Origin: Nocardiopsis eucommiae
GTDB taxonomy: Bacteria; Actinomycetota; Actinomycetes; Streptosporangiales; Streptosporangiaceae
Assembly: GCA_018388625.1 (NCBI GenBank)
Contig: CP074402.1
Coordinates: 1,798,001 to 1,862,000 of the forward strand
DNA: 64,000 nucleotides
Reading direction: 5' to 3'
Positions 34,756-44,427 of this stretch are shown here, one piece after another. The notes below the pieces were generated by a model. That model saw nothing but the letters and a program-made list of their open reading frames with translations. It did not search any database and had not been told where the DNA came from. Each line of letters begins with the position of its first letter. Position 1 is the first letter of the stretch. The position numbers and the translations under genes were made by a program.

Positions 34756-35114
34756 GTCTCTCTTCGCTGTGTCTGGTGCGGTCGTGGGCGAGGGGGCACG
34801 CGTGTACCGGCAGGGGAGGACGCTGCCACCGGTCCCGCATAAGCGTTGCCCAGATGATAGTCATTCGTAACTTATCTGTCCGGCACAAGCCATCGTTTCC
34901 GGGTGGTCCACCGTCCCGAAACGGCGGCCGTGACCTGCGTTGACACCCTGCCAAAACCCGTCGCGCCACCGGACCGGCGGCCGGTGCCGGACAGAGGCCT
35001 TGTCAGGCCCCTCCCCGGGGGTAGGGCATCGCCCGGCGGGACGGGGCGCAGAAGTGGCAGGATTCGGGGTGTCACCGGCCCGACCAGGGGCCCAGAGAAC
35101 GTGTGGGGGTTGGT
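34756..35114. other. Divergent intergenic region
   Basis: 359 bases between the roadblock gene and the lyase gene. An AT-rich patch at 34855-34885 (GATAGTCATTCGTAACTTATC) is the likely roadblock promoter. The remainder is GC-rich with short inverted pieces (ACCGGCGGCCGGT-like at 34968) but no gene. Confidence 0.35.
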
Positions 35115-35957
35115 ATGAGGGTGTGGATCGCGGGTGCCGGACACGGTCGCGGCGCCGTGCTGGACGAGAGGGACGCACTGATCCCCGTGGCCGACCACGG
35201 GATCACCGTCGGAGACGGCGTCTTCGAGACGGTGCGCGCGCAGAACGGGCGGCCGTTCGCGCTCACCCGCCACCTGAAGCGGCTGGCCCGCTCCGCTCGG
35301 GGGCTGGGCATGGACGAGCCGGACCTGGAGCTGATCGCGGACGGCGTCGCCCAGGCGGTGGCCGCCAACCCCGAGATGACCGACGCCCGGGTGCGCATCA
35401 CCGTCACCGACGGGGTCGGGCCACTGGGATCGGACCGGGGTCAGGGCGAGCAGACCGCCATCGTGGCGCTGGGCCCCTTCCCCGGGATCGCCCCCTCGAC
35501 GAAGGTGGCCCTGGCCCCCTGGCCCCGCAACGAGTTCGGCGCGCTCGCCGGGCTGAAGACCACGTCCTACGCGGACAACGTGCGCGCGCTCGCGTACGCG
35601 CGGGAACGGGGTGCGAGCGAGGCGGTCTTCCGCAACATCGCGGGCAACCTGTGCGAGGGCACCGGCAGCAACGTCTTCGTGGTGCTCGACGACCGGCTGG
35701 TCACCCCGCCGCTCTCGGCCGGTCCACTGGCGGGCATCACCCGTGAACTCGTCCTGGAGTGGTTCGGCGGGGACGAGGAGGACGTCCCTATGGAGCGGCT
35801 CCCCGAGATCTCCGAGGCCTTCCTGACCTCCACCGGCCGTGACGTCCAGGCGATCCTCGACATCGACGGACGCCAGGTGTCGGCGGAGCCGGGGCCGGTC
35901 ACGAGGAAGGCGATGGCGGTGTTCGCGGAGCGCTCCGCGGCCGACATCGACCCGTGA
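35115..35957 (+). CDS. pabC: Class IV aminotransferase, probable aminodeoxychorismate lyase
   Basis: A 280-residue PLP enzyme of fold type IV. It shows IPVADHGITVGDGVFETVRAQNG, FALTRHLKRLARSARGLGM, the catalytic Lys in LKTTSYADNVRAL and the late NIAGNLCEGTGSNVFVVLDD, TPPLSAGPLAGITREL. PabC removes pyruvate from aminodeoxychorismate to give 4-aminobenzoate for folate. Branched-chain and D-amino acid transaminases share these motifs; length and lack of a branched-chain signature favour PabC, but the call is not certain. Confidence 0.75.
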   Translation: MRVWIAGAGHGRGAVLDERDALIPVADHGITVGDGVFETVRAQNGRPFALTRHLKRLARSARGLGMDEPDLELIADGVAQAVAANPEMTDARVRITVTDGVGPLGSDRGQGEQTAIVALGPFPGIAPSTKVALAPWPRNEFGALAGLKTTSYADNVRALAYARERGASEAVFRNIAGNLCEGTGSNVFVVLDDRLVTPPLSAGPLAGITRELVLEWFGGDEEDVPMERLPEISEAFLTSTGRDVQAILDIDGRQVSAEPGPVTRKAMAVFAERSAADIDP

Positions 35958-35967
35958 CGGCATGACG

Positions 35968-35993
35968 GAGGACGGCGCCCCGGCGCCGTCCTC
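35968..35993 (+). terminator. Terminator after the lyase gene
   Basis: A perfect 12-bp stem (35968-35979 with 35982-35993) is followed by TTCGTTC, ten bases after the stop. It can also serve the opposing sporulation gene. Confidence 0.75.
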
Positions 35994-36018
35994 TTCGTTC
36001 CCGACCCCTGGGTGCTCC

Positions 36019-36441
36019 CTAGGAGTGGAGGTGCTGCTGGATCTCCTCGTCGAGGTCCACGAACTGGCCCTCCTGGCCCGCCGGGACGATCTCGTAGGTG
36101 CGGTGGAGGAACTCCGCCAGCGGTGAGACCTGGGTGTCGAACTCGGCCTGGCCGAAGGGCGAGGACAGCGCGATGCTGACCGAGCGGTCGCCGCTCTCGT
36201 CCTTGGAGGGCCACACGCGGACGTCGCCCTCACCGACGGGGCGGACGATGCCCACGGTGAGGAGCTCGCGCGCGAAGATCCACTCGACGGGGTTGTCCTC
36301 GCCGGTGTGGAACGCGACGCGGATCGCGTACGGGTCGTCAGCGCTGTAGTCGAGTCGCGCGACCAGGGGAACCGCGGTGCGCTCCGGGACCACGAGTCGC
36401 AGGCCCAGCTCGGCGGTGGCAGTGGTGTCGCTACTGTTCAT
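36019..36441 (-). CDS. SsgA/SsgB-family sporulation and cell-division protein
   Basis: A 140-residue protein with the SsgA-like family pattern: LGLRLVVPERTAVPLVARLDYSADDPYAIRVAFHTG, VEWIFARELLTVGI, GEGDVRVWPS and VSIALSSPFGQAEF. SsgB recruits FtsZ to sporulation septa in streptomycetes; family members are confined to sporulating actinobacteria. The call within the family (SsgB itself or another SALP) is open. Start ATG 36441 is preferred over an upstream TTG; AAGG lies ten bases before it. Confidence 0.87.
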   Translation of the reverse strand: MNSSDTTATAELGLRLVVPERTAVPLVARLDYSADDPYAIRVAFHTGEDNPVEWIFARELLTVGIVRPVGEGDVRVWPSKDESGDRSVSIALSSPFGQAEFDTQVSPLAEFLHRTYEIVPAGQEGQFVDLDEEIQQHLHS

Positions 36442-36917
36442 GTTCGCCAAACCTTTTCTCGTCCGGCCCAGAGTCCTGGGGCGCGGGCCGGTTGCCGCCT
36501 CACTCGCTCCTACGCGGCTGTCCGCGGACTATGACGTGAGTACGGGAACTTTCTTGGTCGGTGGGACCGGAGATCTCGCTGCCCGCCCAGCGGGGCCAGC
36601 GCGCCGCCTGGCGGCACCACGATCCTTCGTCACTGTAATGACCAGGGGAAACCAAAGATTTCCCCATGATGAGTGGCCCGTGTCACGCGGAGGTCGATCC
36701 GCGGTCACGAAGGGAGGGGCCACGGGGGCGGGAACTCCTACTCATTGCGGGGATCATGGCTGACCGGGGAGCCTCGTGGGAACCCGTTGACCAGCATATG
36801 TGACCTCGATCACGTGACTTCGTGCCCGCTGGGCGGGTTTGTGTGCGTCGAACACTCCCGGAGATGCGCTAGAGTTTTTCTTGTCAGGCCGACGAGGCCG
36901 GACAGAGCGGCACACAG
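36442..36917. other. Intergenic region between the sporulation gene and tRNA-Val
   Basis: 476 bases with no gene. It contains a Crp-like dyad at 36799-36814 and, just ahead of the tRNA, a TAGAGT element (36870-36875) that could be the tRNA -10 box. Confidence 0.4.
36799..36814. promoter_or_regulatory. Crp/FNR-type site
   Basis: TGTGA-n6-TCACG (36799-36814) differs by one base from the Crp consensus TGTGA-n6-TCACA. It is 358 bases upstream of the sporulation gene and 104 bases upstream of the tRNA. Confidence 0.45.
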
Positions 36918-36991
36918 GGGCGATTAGCTCAGTTGGCTAGAGCGCATCGTTCACACCGATGAGGTCACTGGTTCGAGTCCAGTATCGCCCA
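36918..36991 (+). tRNA. tRNA-Val (anticodon CAC)
   Basis: Acceptor GGGCGAT/ATCGCCC, D arm as in the GAC isoacceptor, anticodon arm CATCG-TTCACAC-CGATG and T arm ACTGG-TTCGAGT-CCAGT. A T33 is present here, unlike in the GAC gene. No encoded CCA. Confidence 0.95.
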
Positions 36992-36998
36992 CAGTGCG

Positions 36999-37045
36999 GA
37001 GGGGCCCGGTTCGTATCACACGAACCGGGCCCCTCTTTTTGTTTT
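36999..37045 (+). terminator. Intrinsic terminator of tRNA-Val
   Basis: A 16-bp stem (36999-37014 with 37020-37035) closed by ATCAC and followed by TTTTTGTTTT: the most canonical intrinsic terminator in the window. Confidence 0.9.
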
Positions 37046-37138
37046 GGTCGGGTCAAGCTCGGGCAACGTGCGCGTATGCGTCCCCGTGCGGGTTTCGGAG
37101 GTGGTGTGGTCCCGGAAAGGTCCGCACCCATTCGGGGG

Positions 37139-37557
37139 TCAGTCCGGGGAGCGGCGCGTCCACGGCGCGCGGCCCTGGCGGCCCTGCGCTCGCGGCGGCG
37201 CTCCAGGAGCTGTTCCCTGGTCCTCAGCGCCCACCTCTCGCCCCGGCGGGTCCACACCCGGGCGGGCCTCAGCAGCCGGTGCGCCCAGCGGAACTCGGTG
37301 CTGAGGATCAGGAGTCCGAGGAGGATCGAGGCGATCCCGGGCCCGGGGACGACCAACATGACGACCCCGGCCAGGATGACGACGGTGCCCACGGTTCCGA
37401 CCAGGACGCGCCACGGGAGGTGCAGGGCCGGGTGGGTGTGCATGCGTCTGCGGAACAGGCGGAGCCGTGCGCGCAGGCGCCTCCACCGTCGTACACGGGC
37501 ATGGCGAGTGGGGGATGTCTCCGGGGCCGGTGGCCCGCTCGGTGGGCTCGGTGACAT
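37139..37557 (-). CDS. PGPGW/TIGR02611-type small membrane protein
   Basis: About 140 residues. A basic N-terminal lead (ARVRRWRRLRARLRLFRRR) precedes a hairpin of two membrane segments, LVGTVGTVVILAGVVMLVVPGPGIASILLGLLIL, then STEFRWAHRLLRPARVW and a basic tail. The VVPGPG turn is the family mark. As written, the frame runs on through the terminator and the antisense of tRNA-Val to 36937, which is implausible; one missing C near 37150 would end it as GRAAPPD at 37139. Function of the family is unknown. Confidence 0.7.
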
Positions 37558-37998
37558 GCGCTCACAGTATTCGGTCGATGCGACTGGTGCTTTCGGGTCG
37601 GGCTGGGTCGTCGTGATCGGATGTCTGCTGATTCTCACCGATCTCGCGGGTCGGATCAATGGTTCCTCCGACGGCTGTGGAGAAACCCCGGAAAACGTGA
37701 TGATCCATGACAGAACCTTCCGGTGTGCACGGGTTCGTCCTCGTCAGAGGGTGGGTCGGCGGTCTCTTCGCCTCTGCGCCCACGACCAGTCGTGCGGCCG
37801 AATTCCACGACCGAATCACGACTGTTTCGCCCCTGGGCGTTGTTTCCGGCGCACCCGTCGGATCGGCCGGGCCCCTGTGGACAACCAGAAGCACCCCCTC
37901 CCGGAGCCGATAGCATCGGGGTGCGAAACACCTGCGTCCGCGCACCCACGCGGGCGGGTTCGCGTCCACGACATCGACGTAAATCCCTAGGAGTCACC
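37558..37998. other. Intergenic region upstream of thrS
   Basis: 441 bases without a gene. I looked for a T-box (antiterminator bulge TGGNACCGCG) and found none. A TAGCAT element at 37911-37916 is a possible -10 box. Confidence 0.35.
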
Positions 37999-39974
37999 GT
38001 GTCCGCCGCGTCTGAGCTGCACATCACCCTCGCCGGAACCCCGCGTGCGGTGGCGGCCACGACCACCGCGGGCCAGGCGCTGGAGGCGGACGGCAGGACC
38101 GTGATCGCCGCCCTGGTCAACGGTGAGCCCCGCGACCTCGCCCGGGAGCTCTCCGACGGCGACGTCGTCGAGCCGATCGCGATCGACTCCGAGGAGGGGC
38201 GGGCGATCCTGCGCCACTCCACCGCGCACGTCCTCGCCCAGGCCGTCCAGGAGCTCTTCCCGGAGGCCAAGCTCGGCATCGGCCCGCCCGTCGAGAACGG
38301 CTTCTACTACGACTTCGACGTCGCCGAGCCCTTCACCCCCGCCGATCTCAAGAGCATCGAGAAGAAGATGCAGCAGATCATCAAGCAGGGGCAGCGGTTC
38401 GACCGCCGCGCCGTCTCCGACGACGACGCCCGCGCCGAACTGGCCACCGAGCCGTACAAGCTGGAGCTGATCGGTCTCAAGGGCGGCGCGGCCGAGGCCG
38501 CCGAGGGCGCGTCCGCCGAGGTCGGCGCCGGTGAGCTCACGATCTACGACAACGTCCACCCGCGCACCGGCGAGCTGTGCTGGAAGGACCTGTGCCGTGG
38601 GCCGCACATCCCCACCACCAAGGTGATCCCGGCCTTCAAGCTCATGCGCACCGCCGCCGCCTACTGGCGCGGCAAGGAGACCAACCCGCAGCTCCAGCGC
38701 GTCTACGGCACCGCCTGGGAGACCAAGGACCGGCTCAAGGAGTACCTGGCCTTCCTGGAGGAGGCCGAGAAGCGGGACCACCGCAAGCTCGGCTCCGAGC
38801 TCGACCTCTTCTCCATCCCGGACGAGATCGGCTCCGGCCTGGCCGTCTTCCACCCCCGTGGCGGCATCATCCGCCGGGTGATGGAGGACTACTCCCGCAA
38901 GCGCCACGAGGAGAGCGGGTACGAGTTCGTCTACTCGCCGCACGCCACCAAGAGCGCCCTGTTCGAGAAGTCGGGGCACCTGGACTGGTACGCGGAGGGC
39001 ATGTACCCCCCATGCAGCTCGACGGCGGTCAGGACTACTACCTGAAGCCGATGAACTGCCCGATGCACAACCTGATCTTCGACGCGCGCGGGCGTTCCTA
39101 CCGCGAGCTGCCGCTGCGCATGTTCGAGTTCGGCACGGTGTACCGGTACGAGAAGTCCGGTGTGGTGCACGGCCTGACCCGGGCCCGGGGCTTCACCCAG
39201 GACGACGCGCACATCTACTGCACCCGTGAGCAGATGGCGGACGAGCTCGACTCGCTGCTCACCTTCGTGCTGGAGCTCCTGCGCGACTACGGCCTGGAGG
39301 ACTTCTACCTGGAGCTGTCCACCAAGGACCCGGAGAAGTACGTCGGTGACGACGCCAGCTGGGAGGAGGCCACCGACACCCTGCGTCAGGCCGCCGAGAA
39401 GCAGGGGCTCGAACTGGTCCTGGACCCGGGCGGCGCCGCCTTCTACGGCCCCAAGATCTCCGTGCAGGCCAGGGACGCCATCGGCCGCACCTGGCAGATG
39501 TCCACCATCCAGCTGGACTTCAACCTGCCCGAGCGCTTCGACCTGGAGTACACCGCCGCCGACGGTTCCCGTCAGCGCCCGGTGATGATCCACCGCGCCC
39601 TGTTCGGCTCCATCGAGCGGTTCTTCGCCGTCCTGCTGGAGCACTACGCCGGAGCGTTCCCCGCGTGGCTGGCCCCGGTGCAGGCGGTGGGCATCCCCAT
39701 CGCGGACGAGCACGTCCCCTACCTCCAGGAGGTCGCCGCCAAGCTGCGCGCGGAGGGGATCCGGGTCGAGGTCGACGCCAGTGACGACCGGATGCAGAAG
39801 AAGATCCGCAACGCCCAGAAGCAGAAGGTCCCCTTCATGCTGCTGGCCGGTGACGAGGACATCAGCAAGGAAGCGGTCTCCTTCCGCTACCGCGACGGCT
39901 CCCAGAACAACGGTGTGCCCGTGGACGAGGCGGTGGCGGAGATCGTCGCCGCCGTCCGCGAGCGCCGCCCGTAG
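37999..39974 (+). CDS. thrS: Threonine--tRNA ligase
   Basis: Class II synthetase of about 658 residues that charges tRNA-Thr. In order: TGS domain (residues 1-60), editing domain with [12 protein letters not shown] (HxxxH), the catalytic core with [15 protein letters not shown], the zinc/active-site MNCPMH, motif 2 in [23 protein letters not shown], motif 3 in [13 protein letters not shown], and the anticodon-binding domain ([24 protein letters not shown]). GTG 37999 follows TAGGAG. The frame breaks at about 39008, where a run of six C should be seven ([10 protein letters not shown]). An essential gene carrying this lesion is strong evidence that such breaks are sequence errors. Confidence 0.97.
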
Positions 39975-40010
39975 GGGCCGCGCCGGGGCGTGCGCGCCCC
40001 GAGGACGAGA

Positions 40011-40045
40011 GGAGCGCCCGTCCCCCGTGTGGGGGCGGGCGCTCC
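40011..40045 (+). terminator. Terminator after thrS
   Basis: Arms 40011-40026 and 40031-40045 pair over about 15 bp with one bulged base and a GTGT loop. It lies between convergent genes and may work both ways. Confidence 0.7.
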
Positions 40046-40066
40046 GTCGTGGCGGGGAGGGGTCGG

Positions 40067-40228
40067 TCAGTCGCGCTCACGCGGGCTCTTCGCGTCCTTC
40101 GGCCCGTCCTTGAAGAGGTCCTCACGGGAGATCTGCGCGGTGGCGTCGGGGTCCGGGGTGGTCTCCTCCTCGTCGTCGCGGAACAGGTCCGCGCGCGAGA
40201 TGCGGTGCGTGGCGTTGGGGTCGCTCAT
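40067..40228 (-). CDS. Small acidic protein with a duplicated ISRxDLF motif
   Basis: A 53-residue protein, MSDPNATHRISRADLFRDDEEE then PDPDATAQISREDLFKDGPK. Two copies of a ten-residue pattern, ATxxISRxDLF, lie 22 residues apart; the protein is highly charged and probably unstructured in isolation. Start ATG 40228 has GGAG nine bases upstream. It is followed by a terminator. I recognise no family; a short interaction peptide or adaptor is one possibility. Confidence 0.6.
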   Translation of the reverse strand: MSDPNATHRISRADLFRDDEEETTPDPDATAQISREDLFKDGPKDAKSPRERD

Positions 40229-40338
40229 GGGGTACTGCTCCTTGTGCGTTGGGGTACGCCGGATTTTATCGGCCCCTTCCGACACCGACGCACCCTCGGG
40301 GGCGGCGCACACGGCCGGGCCGGGGCGCGCGGTGCGGT

Positions 40339-41025
40339 TCAGGAGCCGGCGGTGTCGCGCGCCCAGGCCCGGGCGGGGACCCGGCTCACCAGATCGATCA
40401 GGTAGTCCGCCGCCGCGAGGGCACGGTCGGGGTCCAGGCGCAGGGTCGCCCAGGTCAGGGCGTGGCCGCCGGTGAAGCGCACCGGGAAGGAACGCGACCG
40501 GCAGTCGGACAGCAGCCAGGAGACGGTGTCGTGGTCCAGGACCGCCTCCCGGAAGCGGTCGTCGGAGCCGACGGTGCTGAAGGCCTCCGCGAACGCCGCG
40601 CGGACCTCCTCCGGGCCGCCGCTGGCGTCGAGGGAGACGGTGCGGGCCAGGTCGCGTCGTCGGATCTCCAGGTCGGCGCCGGGACCCGGGGTGTGCACGG
40701 CCACGACGCGGTGGGTGTGCCGGGGGCTCCCGGCGCCTCGCCGCGCGTTCGACTCGGCGTGGGTGAGCTCGAACATGGTGACCAGGTGGGTGCCGCGCCG
40801 ACCGGTGAGCACGTGTCGCACGCGCGGGTCGCGGCCGTGCAGGGCGGCCGGGAGGATCGCCTCCTCCAGGGGGCGCGGATGGTGCTCGGTGTAGTGCCAT
40901 CCGTGTCCGCGAGCCCACCCCTGGAGCTCGGTGACCCGTTCCTTGCGAAAGTGCGCGGCCACCGTGATGGCCCCGGCCGACACCACGACGGCGACCAGGG
41001 CGATCAGGGAGAGTGCGCCTTCCAT
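40339..41025 (-). CDS. Hypothetical protein with one N-terminal membrane helix
   Basis: A 228-residue protein. The N-terminus LSLIALVAVVVSAGAITVAAHF is a single membrane anchor, so the rest (GWARGHGWHYTEHHPRPLEEAIL, HVLTGRRGTHLVTMFELTHAES, ALTWATLRLDPDRALAAADYLIDLV) is probably cytoplasmic. The GWxYTE...R pattern recurs in actinobacterial unknowns. It precedes the ISRxDLF gene by 110 bases in the same direction; no function can be assigned. Confidence 0.7.
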   Translation of the reverse strand: MEGALSLIALVAVVVSAGAITVAAHFRKERVTELQGWARGHGWHYTEHHPRPLEEAILPAALHGRDPRVRHVLTGRRGTHLVTMFELTHAESNARRGAGSPRHTHRVVAVHTPGPGADLEIRRRDLARTVSLDASGGPEEVRAAFAEAFSTVGSDDRFREAVLDHDTVSWLLSDCRSRSFPVRFTGGHALTWATLRLDPDRALAAADYLIDLVSRVPARAWARDTAGS

Positions 41026-41459
41026 CCGGTGTCTCCTCCGGTGGGGAAAAGGTGAGGGACCGGGGGACCCGAGGCGGGCCCGCCGTGGCGGGCCGGGTCT
41101 CCGCGAGCCCGAGGTTCAGGGGCCCGCACCGGCCGTCTGGCTCCATTCTGTGCCGATGGACGGCCCTTGTCACCCCTTGGGCCGGTACTCCCGTCCGCTC
41201 GGATCCGTGCACGCTCCGTGACCGAGGCTTCCCGGTGTCCCGGAGCCACCACGGGCGGGGCCTCCGGGGCCGGGGCCGCGTACGGCCCGAACGCACGGAA
41301 ACACGGTCGGGACGGGTGCCGGGAGCGGCCCCGCAGGCCCCGGGGTGCGCCGCGACCCTCACGGCCCCGCACCCTCCCGGGCGCGTGGGCGAAGGCGTGT
41401 CCGGAACCGGCCAGCGGGTTCTCCGGAGAACCAGGTTCCGGCGGCGGCCGCCACGGAGC
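41026..41459. other. Intergenic region, no gene seen
   Basis: 434 bases between the kinase stop and the start of the membrane-anchored unknown, both on the minus strand. Frames here look like random GC-rich sequence. No clear hairpin or operator. Confidence 0.35.
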
Positions 41460-42990
41460 TCAGGTGCACCGTGCGTAGTCGACGGAGAACTCCGCGTCGG
41501 ACACGCTGTAGCAGACCCCGACCGACGGGGCCTCGTCCACCTCCCCGCCTCGATCGCTCCCGTGGACGACGAGGAGCCCGGTCGCCGGGGCGCCCTCGAA
41601 GCCCACGGAGAAGCGGACACCCGCGTCGTCGGCCCCCTCGGTTCGGACACGGCTGGGGGAGTACTCCCCGCCCTCGGTGAGGACGCTGAACCGTTCCTCG
41701 GAGATCCCGTACGCGTCCCCGGCCTCCGGGGCGACGACCTCGCCGTGGAGGACCAGTGCGCCGGACGGAGAGCGCTCGGGGGCGAGACCCGGATGATTGA
41801 GCCTCCGGGAGCCCCCAGGGTGAACTCGGCCCGGTGGCCCCGCCCGCCGGGGCCGCCGCTCCCGAGCACCACCACGCTGCGGCGTCCGGCATCGGTCGCG
41901 GTGTCGGTCGCTTCCGGAGGGGCCAGTCTCCGGCCCGGGGCGCCACGTCTCCGGCACCGCCCACCCCGGACATACCGATCCGCTCGGGTTCCGCTCCGCC
42001 GTGCCGCACGCCCACGACCGCGCCCGCCGTGACGACCACGGCCACCGTCAGGGCGGCGGCTCCCCGGCGCAGGACCCGGCGGTGCCGTGGCGCGCCGCCG
42101 ACCACGGGACCGGTGGAGGAGCACCCGTCACGCGTGACCCGGAGGGCCACCGCCCCCGCGCCCGGCAGTCCGCGCCCGTCGCCCAGGGCACGCAGGATCT
42201 CGTGCGGGGCGGGCCGGTACCCCGGGAGGGGCTCACGGACGCGCGCACCAGTGACAGCAGTTCCGGGGGCACGCCGTCCAGGGCGGCCTCACCGCGCAAC
42301 ACCCGCCGCACGGCGGTCTCGGAGCTCCCCGGTCCGAAGGGGTTGCGGCCGGTCGCCGCGTACGCGGTCAGCTGGCCCCAGGCGAACACGTCCGAGGCGG
42401 CCGTGGCGGGCGCGCCCCGGAAGCGTTCGGGGGCGATCCAGCCCGGGGTGCCCATCACCCCCGCGAGCCCGGGGTGGGCGGTGCCGTCCAGGGTGCGGGC
42501 GATACCGAAGTCCAGGACCCTCGGACCGTCGGGGAGAGGATGACGTTGCTCGGCTTGAGGTCGCGGTGGACGATCCCGGCGGCGTGGATGTCGGCCAGGG
42601 CGGAGGCCATCCCGGCGGCGAGCCCGGTCAGGGCGGCGCCGCGCAGGGGACCGACCCGCTCCACCTGTTCCCTGAGCGTGGGTCCGTCCACGTACGCGGT
42701 GGCCAGCCAGGGGACCTCCGCCTGGGGATCGGCGCCCGCGAAGGCGGGGACGAACGGGCTGCGGACCCGGCTCAGAGTGGCGACCTCCCTGGCGAACCGC
42801 GACCGGAACTCGGGTTCGTCCGCCAACTCGGGGTGCACGGCCTTGACCGCGACGGGGGAACCGAACCGGGGACGCGCGAGGTAGACGGTGCCCATCCCCC
42901 GGACCCCAGCCGTCCGACCAGGCGGTGCGGGCCCAGGCGCGCGGGGTCGTGCGCGCCCAGGGGCCGCACGACCGGGCCGGGCCTACCCAT
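41460..42990 (-). CDS. Receptor-type Ser/Thr protein kinase (PknB-like)
   Basis: About 510 residues after correction. Kinase domain: GMGTVYLARPRFGSPVAVKAVHPEL (Gly loop and Lys), IHAAGIVHRDLKPSNVIL (catalytic loop, HRDLKPSN), LDFGIARTLDG (DFG) and MGTPGWIAPERF. A membrane helix follows (ALTVAVVVTAGAVVGVRHGG), then an extracellular region rich in Ser/Gly ending EFSVDYARCT. The outer domain has no recognised family. Five breaks (near 42900, 42531, 42230, 41930, 41800) must be repaired, the highest density in the window; those I resolved are single missing G or C. True decay cannot be excluded but is unlikely. Confidence 0.75.
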
Positions 42991-43221
42991 CCCGCGCCTC
43001 ACGCCCGAGGACACGGGCCCGGCGGCCCCCGGCGGTGGGGGGCGGCGGGGCCGGCCCGGAAGGCGGGGAGCCGACGGAGGAAGGGGGTGTCACGGTGTCG
43101 AAACCTCGGGGGTAGGGGGTCCGATGCGGCCCCATTCTCCCAGTGACGGGGTGGTCACACACGAAGGGGCTCCAGCACGGTTGACGCGCCCGGCCCCCGA
43201 AAGGTTCGGGCCCAGACGTGA

Positions 43222-43257
43222 CGCGGCCCCGGGGACGCCGTTGTCTCCGGGGCCGCG
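43222..43257 (-). terminator. Terminator after the acyl-CoA dehydrogenase gene
   Basis: Arms CGCGGCCCCGG (43222-43232) and CCGGGGCCGCG (43247-43257) pair perfectly around a 14-base loop, 13 bases past the stop. The stretch 42991-43221 holds no gene. Confidence 0.7.
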
Positions 43258-43269
43258 GGTCGGGGTGGC

Positions 43270-44427
43270 CTACGCGGGCAGGCCGAGCTCGCGGGCGATG
43301 AGCATCTTCTGCACCTCGCTGGTGCCCTCGCCGATCTCCAGGATCTTGGCGTCCCGGTAGAAGCGGCCCACGGCGTAGTCGTTCATGAAGCCGTAGCCGC
43401 CGAAGACCTGCGTGGCGTCGCGTGCGTTGTCCATCGCCGCGTTGGAGGCGATCAGCTTCGCGATGGCCGCTTCCTTCTTGAAGGGCTCACCGGCGAGCAT
43501 CCGCGAGGCCGCGTCGTAGTAGGCCAGGCGGGCGCCGTACGCGCGGGCCTCCATCTCCGCGATCTTGAACTGGATCGCCTGGTACCGGCCGATGCTGTTC
43601 CCGAACGCCTGCCGCTGGTGGGCGTAGCGCACGCTCTCGTCCACGCAGCCCTGCGCCAGGCCCACGGAGAGCGCCGCGATGGCGATGCGGCCCTCGTCCA
43701 GGATCCGCAGGAACTGGGCGTAGCCCCGGCCGCGCTCACCGACCAGGTTGGCCTCGGGAACCCGGCAGTCCTCGAAGACCAGCTCGTTGGTGTCCGAGGC
43801 GTTCCAGCCGACCTTGGAGTACTTCTGGCCCACGGAGAAGCCGGGCGTCCCGCTGGGCACGAGGATCGACGAGATCTCCGGCCGTCCGTCCTCGCGGCGG
43901 CCCGTCACGGCGGTCACGGTGACCAGTGCGGTGATGTCAGTGCCCGAGTTGGTGATGAACGACTTGGTCCCGTTGATCACCCACTCGCCGTCCTCCAAGC
44001 GGGCCGTGGTCCTGGTCGCCCCGGCGTCGGAGCCGCCGTCCGGTTCGGTCAGTCCGAAGGCGCCCAGGGCCTCGCCCGAGGTGAGCCGGGGCAGGTAGGT
44101 CTTCTTCTGCTCCTCCGTGCCGAAGCGGTGGATCGGCATCGCGCCCAGCGACACCCCGGCCTCGAGGGTGATGGCCACGGAGGAGTCCACCCGGGCCAGC
44201 TCCTCCAGGGCCAGACACAGGGCGAAGTAGTCGCCGCCCATGCCGCCGTGCTCCTCGGGGAACGGCAGCCCGAACAGGCCCATCTGGCCCATCTTGGCGA
44301 CGATGTCGTACGGGAAGGCGCCCCGCTCGTAGAAGTCGCCGATCACCGGTGCGACCTCGGTCTGGGCGAAGGTCTCCACGGCGGCGCGGAGGTCGTCGTG
44401 CTCGGTCGAGAGTTCGTGGCGGTTCAT
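43270..44427 (-). CDS. Acyl-CoA dehydrogenase, probable isovaleryl-CoA type
   Basis: A 385-residue flavoenzyme. Signatures: FGLTEPDGGSDAGATRTTA (FAD site), WVINGTKSFITNSGTD, and the C-terminal QVFGGYGFMNDYAVGRFYRDAKILEIGEGTSEVQK. The catalytic base in the family is Glu; EGTSE gives the typical spacing. The two methylcrotonyl-CoA carboxylase genes upstream suggest oxidation of isovaleryl-CoA from leucine, but short-chain substrates in general remain possible. Its ATG overlaps the alpha-subunit stop. Confidence 0.88.
   Translation of the reverse strand: MNRHELSTEHDDLRAAVETFAQTEVAPVIGDFYERGAFPYDIVAKMGQMGLFGLPFPEEHGGMGGDYFALCLALEELARVDSSVAITLEAGVSLGAMPIHRFGTEEQKKTYLPRLTSGEALGAFGLTEPDGGSDAGATRTTARLEDGEWVINGTKSFITNSGTDITALVTVTAVTGRREDGRPEISSILVPSGTPGFSVGQKYSKVGWNASDTNELVFEDCRVPEANLVGERGRGYAQFLRILDEGRIAIAALSVGLAQGCVDESVRYAHQRQAFGNSIGRYQAIQFKIAEMEARAYGARLAYYDAASRMLAGEPFKKEAAIAKLIASNAAMDNARDATQVFGGYGFMNDYAVGRFYRDAKILEIGEGTSEVQKMLIARELGLPA

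Noticed and set aside
36937-37659. Extended 240-codon version of the PGPGW protein
   Set aside because: It would run through an intrinsic terminator and the whole antisense of tRNA-Val; a single missing C near 37150 gives a natural stop instead.
37558-37998. T-box riboswitch upstream of thrS
   Set aside because: No antiterminator bulge consensus or Thr specifier stem was found.
39000-39015. Programmed frameshifting in thrS or nirB
   Set aside because: No slippery heptamer with a downstream stimulator is seen, and identical one-base losses in G/C runs occur in dozens of unrelated genes, pointing to sequence error.
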